Source: Panicum virgatum (lineage: Eukaryota; Streptophyta; Magnoliopsida; Poales; Poaceae). Taken from it: a DNA stretch of 64,000 bases. Of the stretch, positions 22,300 through 34,285 are shown piece after piece. Made by a program: the position numbers and the translations under genes. The notes below the pieces were generated by a model. That model worked only from the letters and a program-made list of their open reading frames with translations. It was not told the DNA's origin and did not search any database. Position 1 is the first letter of the stretch, and the number at the start of each line of letters is the position of its first letter. The stretch spans positions 23,670,913 to 23,734,912 of the forward strand of contig NC_053147.1 in NCBI RefSeq assembly GCF_016808335.1. Reading direction: 5' to 3'.

Positions 22300-23132
22300 T
22301 TGGCGCGGAGAAAGTCGACGAGAACCACTTCCTATTTGCTGTCGTGGGTGGCGCTGACCAGCAATGCCTTATCGTCGGGGTGATTCGGGTTGAGGGGCAC
22401 CTTCTTGATACCTTCAGCGGGTTCGAAGCTACCCGCGTGCCGGTGCGTGGTGTCCAAGGCCTTGCTTGCCATCTTGTCAAGGTTGGATGCGAGGGCCTCG
22501 TCCTCTGCTTGAGCCTCCGCATGCTCGACGCACTCGATGTCGCACTCGTAGGCATGCTCGAACGAGCAGCCGACGGTGATGACACCCTTTGGACCCAGCA
22601 TCTTCAGCTTGAGGTAGGTGTAGTTGGGGATGGCCATGAACTTGGCATAGTAGGGTCGGCCAAGGATGGCGTGGTAGGCTCCCCGAAACCCCACCACCTC
22701 AAAGGTGAGCACTTCCTTGCAGAAGTTGGCTACTGTGCCGAAGCAGACAGGTAGGTCAATTTGGCCGAGGGGTTGGACTCGCTTCCCCGGTGCCACGCCA
22801 TGAAATGGAGACATGCTGGGGCGGAGCTTGTCCAATCCGATCGCCATGAGCTCCAAGGTGTGGGCGTACATGATGTTGAGGCTGCTGCCTCCGTCCATGA
22901 GCACCTTGGAGAAGCGAGTGTTGCCGATGATGAGGTCGACAACCAGCGGGTACCGTCCCGGGTGCAGGACGTAGTCGGGGTGGTCCTCGCGGCCGAAGGA
23001 AATGGTGTCCTCCGACCAATCGAGGTAGAATGGCGTGGCCTTGGTGACGGAGAAGACTTCCCGGCGCTCACGCTTGCGCTGCCGAGAGGTCATGTTCGTC
23101 GTCGGCCCTCCGAAGATGAAGAAGGCGTTCTA
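22300..23132 (-). pseudogene. Protease region of the RIRE2-like element
   Basis: The frame reads MTSRQRKRERREVFSVTKAT, then a retropepsin-like segment with VLMDGGSSLNIMYAHTL. The Asp-Gly-Gly-Ser stands at the usual Asp-Thr/Ser-Gly position, as is common in plant Tat elements. It is followed by FGTVANFCKEVLTFEVV and AILGRPYYAKFMAIPNYTY. It is contiguous with gag except for TAG at 23130-23132, where Gln is expected. It ends in a stop near 22330 where the family continues into reverse transcriptase. Confidence 0.75.
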
Positions 23133-25502
23133 CACCGGGGGGAACTCGTCGTCTCCACCTTTGCCGCCAGCATCCTTCTTCTTGTCCTCGTCGTGATGCG
23201 CGACGCGGTTGTAATACTTCCAGAGCATCTCGCACTGCTCGAGGCTGTAGTTGACCGAGCCCTTGTGGAAAGGGCACGGCTTCTTGAGCATATCGTCGAA
23301 CAGGCCGCCACCGCCTCGAGGTCCTTTGCGGTCCAGGGCAGCGATGAAGGCCTCGTCGGAGTCCTCTGCCTGTCCCGGTCCGTGCTGGTTCGATGGGGCC
23401 GGCTTCTTTCCTTTCTTCCCCCGCTTTTGTTTCTTGGCGGGGGAGTTGGTCTTGGCGCTGCTGCCCTCTGCGGGTGCATCTTCCTTGCGCTTGTTCGCCT
23501 TGTAGTAAAAAATGGCACCAACTAACTCTTCGCCGGCGGCGTAGTTGGTGGCGGCATCGAACAGCTCATTGGTACTGGCGAGACGGCTTCGCGCAAGCTC
23601 GTGCACCAGGTTCCTGCACGTCGTACCTTCGAGGAAGGCGTTGATGACCTCGACGTGGGTGACGCTGGAAAGCTCGGTGCTTTATTTGGAGAAGCGCCGC
23701 ACGTAGTCGCGCTGGGATTCATTGGGCTTCTGCCGACACCCTTTGATGTCCCAGTAGTTCCCAGGGCGCACATAAGTGCCCTGGAAGTTTCCCACGAAGA
23801 TCTATACTAGGTCGGCCCAGTTGTGGATCTGGTCCGCGGGCAAGTGCTCGAGCAACGTTCGTGTGGCGTCAGCGAGGTGAAGGGGGAGGTTGCGAATGAT
23901 GACCGCGTCGTCCGTCACACCGCCCAGCTGGCATGCTAAGCGGTAGTCGTTGAGCCAGACCGCGGGATCGGTTTCGCCCGACTATTTGATGAGGGTGGTG
24001 GGCTGTCGAAAGCGCGGCGGAAAGGGAGAGGTACGAATCTCCCGGCTAAACACACGGGTGTGCGGAGGCTCCGATGACTCACCCCTGTCCTGCTCGGGGT
24101 CGAAGCGACCACCCCGTCAAGGGGTGTACTTCCTGCCATTGATGATGATGTGGGGGTCGCCATCGCCGGCGTGTCCGCGCGTGTGGTGGAGTCGCTCTCT
24201 TGCAGGAGTGCTTCCGATGCGGTCGTGCACCGAGGGTGCCTTCGCCCTGTCTGCTGCAGCTACCTTGCCCTTTCCTTTCGGGGGAGAGTGCACCGAGGCC
24301 TCGCGGCCCTGGTGTGCTGCACCTCCGGTCCTCGGGACTGACGAGCGCATGCGAGACGCAGAGCTCTCGGCTTGCTGCACAGCAGCCTGCTCGATGAGCA
24401 CTTGTGCCTCGTGGCGCAGGTTGCGACCTGAAGTCGTAGATGGCTCGGGCATTGCTTGGAGTAGGTAGGCCGCATCGACGAGTTTCTCGCTGGCCGTCTT
24501 CAGTTCTGGTGGTCCGTTGATGTTGTCAGCTGTGATCCGTTCCCGGGCGACGTGCCCCGCCGCCCGGGCCTGCGTGCCACGCACGGTGCGCTGCTGCTCG
24601 AGCGCAGTGCGCAGCTCCTGCGTCTGCCGGCGCTGCTCATCGAGCCTGGCTTGAAGCTCCTTGAGTTGTGCCAGCTGTGCCTGCCGCGCCGCTGAGCCTG
24701 ACGAAGAAAAAGGGGTCGAGACAGGCACCACTACTTGGTTTGCCTGCGCGTCTGCCCCGTCGTTCCCGTCTTTGCCCGGAGCGTCGCCGATTTGCCCGTC
24801 CGTGAGCTGGACCATAAAGCACTCCCGAGTGGGATAGTAATCCCCCTCGCTGGAGTCCTCGGAGCAGGTGAGGCAGTAAGCCGCCGCGAGCTGGAACGAG
24901 CAAAAAGCGTCGAGGTCGCGGACCCCAGAGTAGTCCTCAGCCTCCTCGGCTGTGAAGTTGTCCATGAAGAAGTTGATGTCGTCGGGGATCGAGCCCGCCA
25001 TCTCGGGGTAGGAGTCGTCAGGGGATGACGCGATGAGGTTGCGTATCGAGAGGAGGTGATGACCCAGCAGATCCTTTTACTCGGTGAAGTTGGTGCTGGA
25101 TGAAGAGGCATAGGTGGTAGCGTTGCGCATCCCGAAGGGAAAGGTCGACAGCGCAGTCGCGCCCTCCCTGGGAGGCACTGGGGCTGCGGTCGATGGTGGT
25201 GCCGGAGCACGTGATGACGAAGTGGTGGCTCCGTCGGCCGCGACGCTGAGCTGCGACATGCCAACCTCAACCCATGTGGGGGAGCTGAGCTGCGACATGC
25301 GCACTTGTTGAGAGTGCTAGCCTGAGCGCCTGTTGCGCTGGGCTGGTGAAGTCGGAGTGTCGGGGTTGCGTCTGGGCGAGAGGAGCTACATGAGGTAACC
25401 GTTGTCGGTTGCCCTGAACTCAAGACTCCCAAAACGAATCTCGTATCCCGCTGGGAGCGGATCCGAGGCGCCCATGGGAAATGGGTTGGATCTGCTCGCC
25501 AT
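23133..25502 (-). pseudogene. gag of the RIRE2-like element
   Basis: Starts at ATG 25502 (MASRSNPFPMGASDP), just inside the primer site. The N-terminal part is Pro/Ser rich with early stops (for example near 25388). The core from 25001 (MAGSIPDDINFFMDNFT) includes a Gln/Glu/Leu coiled coil (QLKELQARLDEQRRQTQEL). The retrotransposon gag domain follows further down (WLNDYRLACQLGG, NLPLHLADATRTLLEHLP, NWADLV*IFVGNF, QRDYVRRFSK*STELS). A basic region and a Cys/His segment (CPFHKGSVNYSLEQCEML) close it. In-frame TAG codons, mostly at expected Gln or Trp positions, interrupt it repeatedly. Confidence 0.75.
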
Positions 25503-25550
25503 CCCTGGAGATCAAATGGGAACAAAAGAGAAATCTCACGCAGCGGCCCC

Positions 25551-25566
25551 TACCTAGCGCGCCAAC
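25551..25566 (-). other. Primer binding site of the RIRE2-like element
   Basis: On the minus strand GTTGGCGCGCTAGGTA follows the 5' LTR end CACCGACA directly. TTGGCGCGC-type sites are usual in the RIRE2 group. The tRNA was not assigned here. Confidence 0.7.
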
Positions 25567-26761
25567 TGTCGGTGTCCTGACCCGGCGGTCCGGACCCAAC
25601 TAGTGATGATGCCGCGTGTTCCTCGTCCCAGATGGTTGATGCAAGTGGTAACACAGTCACGCACGGGTTTATTCTAGTTTCGGCCGCGGGGTCGTACGTC
25701 CAGCAAAGGGGTGTGCGAGAGCACTGTACTGTCTTGCACTGGGGGTGCCTGTAGTAGGGGGTACAAGTGAGGCGAGAGAGGGAGGGAAGCTCCTAGGTCT
25801 CTGCTAGAGGAGGAGTTGATTGAGGCGTGTGCCAATATCGGGGCTCAGAAGAGCGTATATGCTCTGTGAGTAGTGCTGAGTGTTGTGTGCTGCCAGATGG
25901 ATCTGCCCCCTGAGATAGAGCCCGCCTCCCCCTTTTATAGACACAAGGAGTGGCGATGTACATGCTCGGGAGAAAAGAGAAGCCGTCGTCTTCTCCCCGA
26001 ATCGCGGGGGTGCAGTGGTCGAGCACTGTAGAAAGTGCACTGTGGGGTATAGCGTCTGGCGTGGCAGTCGTCCTGGGCGTCGTCATTGGTCTTGCGGAGA
26101 TCGCGCCAGCGTCCTCGTAGCTCTAGCGGGTGGCGTGGTGGTTGCTATAGGGGGTACCGTCCTCCAGGCGTGGCGTGGCGACATTCTGAGGGTCCTGCAG
26201 GCCTCCTGTCCTGGTCAACGTCGGGACCGCTTCCGAGGTCCGTGCCCATGCCGTTCGAGGGTTCCGCGGAGGGGAAAGCACGAAGGAGGTACGGAGAGTT
26301 GGCAGCATAGTGGCTGGAGCAGTGCCGAGCACGTCTTGCACTGCGTCGCAGGTTCCCACAGTGTCGCCACAGTGTCCAAAATGGCGGAGCAGTGACCAGA
26401 GTTTGTTGGACGGGACTCCGGTCACAGCCACTGCGCGGAGTGGCTACCTGACGCCGTCCGACCCGGATGCTGTGGAGGAGTCGTTGGAATTTAATGACTC
26501 CGTACGGCGGGCGGGTGAGCGGAAGGGCCGTTTGTCCTTCCTGTCGAGGGGTGACCTCGAGCGAGGCGGAGACGCGGGGCGCGGTCGAGGGTCTCGGCGG
26601 GGAGCCCTCGAGCGAGGCGGAGATCGCCCCGCGGGTTCGAGGGGGCTTGGATGGGCCGCACTGTGTACGTGGGCCGCGTACTGGGCTTCTTTGAGTCCTT
26701 TCCTTTCTTCCAGATTGGAAGGAGGCTGTAGGCCTTTGGGGGCCCGGTTGCCTAACATGTG
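25567..26761 (-). repeat. 5' LTR of the RIRE2-like element, truncated
   Basis: Matches 10694-11938 but lacks the first 60 bp or so of the LTR (the TGTCGGGTACC end), and about 50 bp internally around 26560. A TATA element (TATAAAAGG on the minus strand, 25931-25939) remains. At 26762 sequence of the host LTR resumes. Confidence 0.8.
25931..25939 (-). promoter_or_regulatory. TATA box of RIRE2-like 5' LTR
   Basis: TATAAAAGG on the minus strand at a conserved place in the LTR, before a CT-rich initiator region. Confidence 0.55.
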
Positions 26762-28089
26762 CTGTTTTGTAAAAGAATAAAGAGAGGAGGGGATTTCTGG
26801 AAAAAGGAAAAGGGCAGGGGGTTCTTCTGGAAAAAGGAAAAAGGGCAGGGGGCTTCGGGAAAATGTGCCCTCTTTCCCCTTCCTCTCGCCACAGAGCAGA
26901 GGAGGGGTGCCTGGGCGCCGGCGCCGGCCAATCCGACCGGCCGGAGCCCCATCGATGGCCGTGGAGGGGGGGAAAGGAGGAGGGAGGCGAGGGGATTTGA
27001 TTCATCCTCTCACCTTGGACTGGGACGCGGCGAGGAGGCGGGGCAGCGGCGGGGGGGGGGGGCAGCCGGTGAAGGCGTGCGTGGCGGCGGCGCTAGAGGC
27101 AGGGAGGCGCTGGGCTAGGCGGAGCTGCGGGTTGTGGGGGCGCCGGGGGTGCTCCTCGGCCCCTTTTATAGGCGTCCGAGGCGGTGGAGGAGGGGCGCGG
27201 CGGCACGAGCGGCGAGGTGCGTCAGCGGCCGTCCCGGCGAGGGGAAAGTGGCGGGGCCGGCGGCCTTGGCGTGGTGCGGGTGTCGCGGCTCGGTATCGTG
27301 CACGGGCGCGCGTGACACAGCAACGCGCGGCGCGGGCGCGCAGCGGCGGCGGTGCGGCACGCGTGTGCGGGTGACAGCGCGCGGAGCGGCGCTCGGCACA
27401 GCGCGCGTGCAAGAGCAGCTGCGCGCGGTGTGGCGCGTGGGCGAAGCGGCCATGGCGTGGCACAGACGCGCGCGGGCGAGCGGGTGTCGCGGCGTGCGCG
27501 GATCGGTGTGCCGAGCGCGGCGAGCGCGTGCATGCGCAGCAGCGGCTCACGCGGCGCGAGCAGAGGGAGGCAGCGGCAGTGCGTGCGCGCGCGCGTGCGC
27601 TCGGCCCAGGGGGGTGCTCAGCGCGGCTGGGTGCACGGGCCAGGGGGGTGTGCGCGTGCTTGGCAGGGAGGGGAAAGAAGAGAGAGAGCACGCCGGCGGG
27701 ATTCGCGGTCAGCGGTCATGTGCGGGCGACAGGCAGCCGAGCGGCGCGGGATGGGACGGCGGCGAAGAAAAAGAGGGCGGGGTACGGTCGGCGGGAAAAC
27801 GGGTACAGGTTTTTCCTTTTTTTGACTCGGCGGGAAAATGGTTTTGCAAATCGCCGAGTGGTTTAGAGGGTGACTTGTTATGGATTGAAAACACGGGCGT
27901 TACAGTGTGCCAGCTAGTAGGAAATAGAAATGCCTGCCTGTGACGTGAAATGCCGTTGCGAAAGTTTTCTTTTCCAAAAAGTGGGATTTTGGTATAGAGA
28001 AAAACAGAAAGAAAAAAACGATTCTCTGTGGTTTATAGACTCGGGTCCTTACGAAAAAGATACGAATCTCGAATAAAGCTTTAGTATCA

Positions 28090-28380
28090 TCACATCAAAG
28101 AAAATCTTGATATTTAGAAAGATTAAATAAAATCTAATTACAAAACTAATTGCACAAATGAATGCTAATACACCAGACGAATCTAATAAGAATAATTAAT
28201 CTATGATTAGCGGGTGTTTAAGGTAGCACCACTGTATCTAATCAGAAACTAATTAGGTTTATTAGATTCGTTTCGTGAATTAGCATTAATTTGTGCAAAA
28301 AAATTGTAAATAGATTTTAATTTATATTTCTAAATAATAAGATTATTTTTATTTGACAGGGACTAAAACTTTTAGCCAGG
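28090..28380. mobile_element. Palindromic MITE-like repeat
   Basis: Two arms are imperfectly complementary: the left arm has AATTACAAAACTAATTGCAC and GACGAATCTAATAAG, the right arm has TTATTAGATTCGT and TTAGCATTAATTTGTGC. This arrangement matches a very common grass MITE class. Outer ends (GGGACTAAAACTTTTAG on the right) are degenerate and no duplication was resolved. Confidence 0.5.
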
Positions 28381-29393
28381 AAGTCAAAAGATGACAGCTG
28401 CTGACGGAAATGACAAATCAAAGGAAATGAAATTATTAGAGTTGTGGCAGTGAAGAAAATTTAAAAATATTACGGCACAGAATAAATCACGCTCTGTTCG
28501 GCTGGAGTTGGTAGTTGGTGTTGATTTATTGTAAAAGAAAAGTACTCCGGTTGACTACTGGCTGGTGGTCGATACTGATTTGGTGTGAGAGAAAAACATT
28601 GCTGGCTAATTGGCTGACATGCCGGTACACCGAGCGAGAGGAATCACTAGAGAACTCACTATGTGCTGTACATACTGGGCCCAGTTGTCAGCGACCCGTC
28701 AAAGCAGTAGCGCAAAATCAGTCCTTGGCTTTGCACTCGTGAGAGAACGAGATGGCAACGGCACATGCATCGACAGATCATCTCCAAACGACTCATCATC
28801 GCAGTCGCAGCGAGCGATCCATTCAGAGAGAGGCAGAGAGCGAGAGGCGCAACTCCCACGCCGCGCCAATGGCTGGACGGCCAGAAGCCGCCAATATACC
28901 ATCATGCGCGCGGCCAGCTAGGGCGCGCTGCCGCACCATTGGCAGATCGCGCTGTCCTTGTCATGTCGGTTCTGTCCGTCGTCTGACGTTGCAAAGATAT
29001 ATCTCCGGGCTCTGGCCGCGCGGCGATCTCGATCCCCCCTGGCCCTGGGGGAACGCGGCGGCGCCGATCTAGCTATCTCATCGGCAACCTGTGATTCTGG
29101 TTGCATCATCCGCTGCGGCGACGATGGGATAGGATCGGATCCGGATCGGGTGATGAGGCCGACGAACCGGCGACCGATCACCGATCACGAGCCGGCGCCC
29201 GCCGGCCGGCACATCGTACAGTTTCTAGTGGATCTCGCGCGCGGCCGCGGCAGCGGCGACGACGACGAAACGCGACATGTCTCGTGCCGAGAGTATTAGG
29301 TGGGAAGTCCATTCGGTCGATTCTCTCATGTGCACGCAAGAAAACAACCGCTCTTCTCTATAGTGACAATTCCCCCCGGGCTTGTAGTATTTT
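28381..29393. other. Intergenic, MITE remnants only
   Basis: A decayed repeat at about 28495-28600 has the wording of common 'GCTCTGTTCGGCTGG ... GAGAGAAAAACA' grass MITEs. The remainder, including the GC-rich 28850-29290, shows no convincing gene on either strand. Confidence 0.4.
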
Positions 29394-29861
29394 GGCCGTG
29401 TTTGGTTGACAGCTTGAAAAAAAATTCACGAAAAGGCGAACACATATATGGAGTATTAAACGAAGTTTATTTACGAAATCTTTTCACAGATGAGTGTAAC
29501 TTTTCGAGACGAATCTAATAAGCCAAGTTCTATTATGATTGAAATTTTTTTCACAAAAAGACGAACACATGCATGGAGTATTAAACGAAGTTTATTTACG
29601 AAATCTTTTCATAGATGAGTGTAACTTTTCGAGACGAATCTAATGAGCCAAGTTCCATTATGATTGGCTACAGTAATGCTACAGTAACTGCTCCTAATCA
29701 TCCTCCGAACGTACGTCAAATGCCTCATTAACTACAGTAACTGCTACAGTGCCATAGTTGTGGAGGTGATTTCGTAATTAGACTTTATTTAATACTTCTA
29801 ATTAATGGTCAAAGCACTAAAAAAATTTCATGATAATTTTTTCAGAGGCCATCCAAACACG
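29394..29861. mobile_element. MITE with GCCGTGTTTGG terminal repeats and internal tandem duplication
   Basis: The ends GCCGTGTTTGG and CCAAACACGGC are perfect inverted repeats. Inside, a unit of about 126 bp (from TTCACGAAAAGGCGAACACA to AGTTCTATTATGATTG) occurs twice in tandem, followed by CTACAGTAA repeats. No target duplication was identified with certainty. There is no coding capacity. Confidence 0.65.
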
Positions 29862-29977
29862 GCATTGTGTGGTTTTTGGGTGTGGTTTTTGGGCTCGCTC
29901 CCTGTTGGGCCATATTTCCACTGTGCACTGGGCGTTCACACCTAGGCAATAATGATGCACACTGCTAGAAAATCTCT

Positions 29978-30132
29978 CATTAGTACCGGTCGGGAACCCC
30001 CGGTTTGTACCGGTTTCCCGACCGGTACCACTCCTCCGGTACTAAGTGCACGCGCACTTAGTACCGGTCAGATGGCCCGGTACTAAACGGCCTGTTTAGT
30101 ACCGGTTGGTAACACCAACCGGTACTAAACTG
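29978..30132. repeat. CACTA left subterminal inverted repeats
   Basis: Several hairpins are built from TTAGTACCGG or TAGTACCGGTTGG with complementary CCGGTACTAA. In En/Spm-type elements such repeats bind the element-encoded DNA-binding protein. They are also frequent sources of small RNAs. Confidence 0.8.
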
Positions 30133-33100
30133 CTGGCCACGCCAGCAGCTAGGCCGACTAAACGATTTTTTTCTTCTTTTTGATTCTTTATATTTATTCT
30201 CTTTTCCTTTCAATTTCAATTAATTAGTATTAGTAGTCGTACTCGCAGCGGTTTGTGTATTCGTACTCATACTCGTATCTAGAATTCGTATTTGTATATG
30301 GAGCAAAGCAAATAAAAAAATTATATACATACATGGATAAAAGAAATGTTAGAAATTATATACAAACATGGATAAAAGACAATAATATTTACAAGAATGA
30401 ATTCTCATAAGTTTTTTACGACAAATTCTTCAATAATTCTAATCATCTGCATCATCATCGGCACCGGCATCCTTCTTGCGGCGTTTGTTGAGTTTATCAG
30501 CTCGAGCCACACTTATCCTTGGATCGGAATGAAATTCACCATTTGGATTTATCACCTCATCTAACAGGAATCCACAGAGTGCTTCTTGAATTGCCATGAT
30601 TCTTTCCAGTTCGATGAGGTTCTCTTTCAGTCTCCAAATCTGTCAACAACAAATAAACACCAATAGTTTAATTTAGTACTTGCATGGAATTAGATACAAG
30701 AAATTGTTACTAATGTTATACGTACTTCGAAGTTTTCTTGTGTCACCCTCTTGGTCTCTCTGCAAAAAAAGTGCATGTGCTCACATACGTAGTATCCGCA
30801 AAGGTTGGTTCTTTGTTTCTGTCTCAAACACTATATACATATATACATGTTATGAAATATTCATGCTGTTTGAATAAATGAAAGTAGATGTGCGATATTC
30901 GTACCGGCTTGTTATGGTTGAATTCAAGCTCAGTCGGTGTTGACGCGACTCCTAATTATGTTTTGAGGAACCGAGACCATGCCCTTTACATGATGTCTAC
31001 GAGATTTTGATATAATTCTGGTGGCTTATTCAAGGAGTCCCACACAGTAACTCGGGACCGATCGATTTCGATCACAAGTAGGATCCAGTGGAAACTGTTG
31101 ATACATACATATGGATACAAGAAATGTTAGATATATACACTTATTGGCTAGTTGAAGTGACTCAAAAAGTGAAAGGACTCACTTGAAGTTGTACGGCAAC
31201 AGAATGAATGTGCGATCGTGCTGCCCTTCCAAGGACATGACTAAATTATGCTCGGTCCGATTAGGATATTGGCGTACACACTCCTCATGTATAACATTCG
31301 GATCCATGAAGCCAACGTTGTAAATCCCGCTCTTCCGGCATTCTTACATTTTCATCCTGCACGATTACAAATAAAAGGAGGGAATGAGAAATCTAAACGA
31401 CTTAGTAGAGCTAGAGTATACAATTGACAGAAAACACTTACATAGACCATACACTGACGAGGGACTTGTCTAGGGCGTCCTGATGGAATAGAAACAAAAA
31501 ATGGTCAAAATCAATCCAAATGTCATCCATTCCCCGATAGAAATGGGTATGTTTAATTCGAGCAGCTAGCATTGTATACCCCTCTGCACATGCTTTCAAG
31601 TACCATTGATGTAACTCACGCATTCTTGTTGGTAGGGTGTCAATCAACTCTGGCCACATCAAAGGTTCCCCCAGTACAAATGGCTTTTTTCCTGCCCCTT
31701 GGTGAACCGGGATTTTTTCCTGACCTAGGAGCTGAGCTTTTGTGAGGTTCGTTTCCTTGACAAACTCAGTAGTAGCTTCATCCTCTTTTGAAAGCACTAC
31801 TAGAGGGGGTACGCTTTGTTTGGGTTGTTCGCCGAGCTGGGGGACTTGGTTGTACCTCCGATTACTCTTCTTCTCCCATGATTTTGTAATCGAGCGGTCG
31901 TAGTCCGACATCAGTGGAGGCTTTGGTTGGCACATCATGGATAGATAGAATTTCTTCGCTCCCGGATCCACTGGTTCCTTTTGCAGAGGCTTCTTTGGCT
32001 TCAACTGCTTGCGCACGTCTTCTTGCACCCAAGCATCCAATTCCTCTGGAGTCATTTCGTAACCTGACTTCTCTGGCGCGGGCTTCACTTTCTTCTTTCG
32101 TTCTTGGGTCTTCTTATACCTTGGAGGTGGCGGTGGCGGCACCCAAGCAGATTTCTTCTTCTTTGCGGGGCGAGGAGATGGAGGAGGCGGACTAACACTA
32201 GTCTCCCCGGAAGCGGCCGGTGACGGCGATGGACTAACGGAAAGTGCATCTTGGCCCCTAGTGTGTTTTGGTGGATTGATTGACACCACGATTAAAGGGC
32301 TAACTATCTTGTTGACTATATGAGCAGGAATTGATTATCACAATTGTAATCTATGTGATGAAATGAATCAAGATTAAAGACACATGCTCATATGACAAGA
32401 TGAATGATATGTTCTAGTATGAGAATATTAACAAGCAACAGCTACCATGGAAATTGGGATATGTATCAACGATAATGAATTTATTAGTATATCCAAATGA
32501 AGCTTGTTGACGTAAGTGGAATTCAAAATGACAAGCCAAGGTATTGTGAATGAGACAAAGGTGTATGCTTAGGCATAGTCTCACAATTGGAGAAACTTGT
32601 CATAAGGAATGTATGAGATAGTTGATGATCAAGCTAGCATGAAAGAAATGATGTTCATTGTAATGGCAAAATCAATATGAGTTCAAGAGGGCTCTTGAGG
32701 ATAAATGGATGGGGTCGAAAGGCGTGTTTCTAGAGGCTATGTAAGCAAAGGCTTGGCATGAGCAAAGAAACCGATAATGATCAAATCCAAGAATTCTAAG
32801 AGACATGGAGAATTTCATATTGACAAGTGTCATTCATTAGAGAAGAAAAATTGCTTGTAGATCAAAATAGATTTCATTGTAAGTTAAATGTGATACAAGC
32901 CTACATGAAGCTATATGTGATCCAAGGATGAAGAGTTGGAATTCGAGAATGAGTTTCTAGGTACTAAGCTTGGAGAAGGGCAATTGTGGTTGTGCCGAGG
33001 AACCAATGCTAGGGTGATGAAACGTTCTTTGGATTCAACTTGAAGAATCTTGGTCATGTGTGGTGTTCATGTTGGAAAGTATCAATCTTTCTAGAATCTT

Positions 33101-33376
33101 ATTGTGAAGACGGTGACTTGAACTAGAGGTGGATTTCATTCAAAGATAAAGGTTCAAGGTCACTAGCTCAAGGAAGATGTGCTCAAAGTAAAGAAGCCAA
33201 GTTGGATGCACACCTCAGATTGTGATTGATCAACACACGGCATAGAATGAAAAAGAGAAGCTCAAGAAGTTGAAATGTAATTTATCTTTGATCTTGAGTT
33301 TAGGTATGCCGTACTATCAAGAGGGATGCATCACAATGGTCTTTGGTTTAGTCTCAGTGCTCAAATAACCCATATG

Positions 33377-33402
33377 AGTGAGAGAGAGAGAGAGAGAGAG
33401 AG
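33377..33402 (+). repeat. (GA)n microsatellite
   Basis: About 13 GAGA units upstream of the LTR TATA-like element. Confidence 0.9.
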
Positions 33403-33449
33403 ATAAAAGCCTCACGTACACATTTTAACATTACTGCCAGGGCAAAATC

Positions 33450-33562
33450 CGGAAGTTCCGGATTTAGAATCCGGAAGTTCCGGATTTGGCACACATAGTA
33501 CTAACGGCTAGTTGGTTTGAAAATCCGGAGGTTCCGGGTTGTATAATCCGGAAGTTCCGGGT
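33450..33562. repeat. CCGGAAGTTCCGG palindrome cluster 1
   Basis: Four copies of ATCCGGAAGTTCCGG or close variants lie about 40-150 bp upstream of the LTR TATA-like element. Each can fold on itself and neighbours can also pair with each other. Confidence 0.8.
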
Positions 33563-34285
33563 TCTAACTATCACATAACGGCTAGTTTTGTTGGGACCAG
33601 CTATTTATACCCCTTAGCCCCCTCCTTGGTGGGCTGCTGTTCTAGGCTCTATTCTGTTGATTGCTGGTCGTCCCAAGAAGCTTGGTAGCCATAGTTGAGC
33701 TCTCCCCAACCTCTCTTTGTGAGATTGTGTGATTAGTGAATATCCTTGAGTTGAGTTGAGAGAGTGATTGCTTGACAGCACTAGAGAGCACAGCAAACCT
33801 TGAGCACTTGAGATTAGCTGTGATTTGTGTAATTCGCATTTGTTACTCTTAGAGGTGAAGCCTCCTATACAGCTAGGCGTCGCCGGTTAGCTCCCTAGGA
33901 TTGTGGTGAGCAGCGGCAAGTTTGTTGCAGCACCGATCTTGTGCCACGAGGGCACATGGTCATATAGTGGAAGGAGGAAATAGCTTGACCTTGGGGTCGA
34001 TATAAGCTTCCTCAACGGAGACTAGGATTCACACGTGGGTGCACGGGGTGAATCTGAACTTCGGTAAAACAAATCCTTGTGTTCATTGCATTTACATTTG
34101 TTTGAGGATTTGAGGAGCTCTCCATTAGACACTTGTGTCTTGGAGATATTGTTGTTTCGTGTGTGTGCAGGATCTGCGTGAATCTGCTCAAGGAACTTCT
34201 CTGAGCAGACTCTACAATTGGGGTTTGAATTTACTTTCATTTTTAGCACTAATCTTATTGTGTTCACTCTGTTCTGAGTGAACTC

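Larger units (their letters stand above)
10694..26761 (-). mobile_element. RIRE2-like Ty3/gypsy retrotransposon (Tat lineage), degenerate
   Basis: A 16-kb element read on the minus strand: truncated 5' LTR (25567-26761), primer site, gag, protease, reverse transcriptase, RNase H, integrase (ending 19087), then an opposite-strand gene (14836-18512), a spacer, and the 3' LTR (10694-12000). The antisense gene between pol and the 3' LTR, and LTR ends TGTCGGGTACC and CACCGACA, are hallmarks of the RIRE2/Grande Tat group. Comparing the first 230 bp or so of the two LTRs by eye gives about 8% difference, so insertion is not recent. Several stops and frameshifts disable all proteins. It lies inside another LTR (copy C). 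Confidence 0.85.
8912..27904 (-). mobile_element. 5' LTR (copy C) of non-autonomous retrotransposon, split by a 16-kb nested element
   Basis: Minus-strand LTR beginning at 27904 (TGTAACGCCCG) and ending CTTCA at 8912, next to the primer binding site. The two pieces, 26762-27904 and 8912-10693, total about 2.9 kb and are separated by the RIRE2-like element. Alignment with copies A and B supports joining them. The right piece is very GC-rich, has a 12-base G run at 27051-27062 and a 27-28 bp tandem repeat at 26795-26852. No target duplication can be tested because the partner LTR is truncated. Confidence 0.7.

Noticed and set aside
22344..23525. Plus-strand frames of 136 and 254 codons
   Set aside because: Opposite strand of gag and protease, whose motifs are clear on the minus strand.
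27002..27943. Frames of 229-269 codons on both strands
   Set aside because: GC-rich LTR copy C. Open on several frames at once with Arg/Ala composition.
29978..30132. Possible CRISPR-like or microRNA hairpin array
   Set aside because: The regular inverted units are the subterminal repeats of a CACTA element. Spacers are not unique, and CRISPR is not expected in a plant nucleus.
32239..32289. ATG at 32289 as the true start of the Ulp1-like protein
   Set aside because: That start lies in the inserted LTR. Homologous coding sequence continues on the far side of the LTR (34479-36293), so it is an accidental chimeric start.
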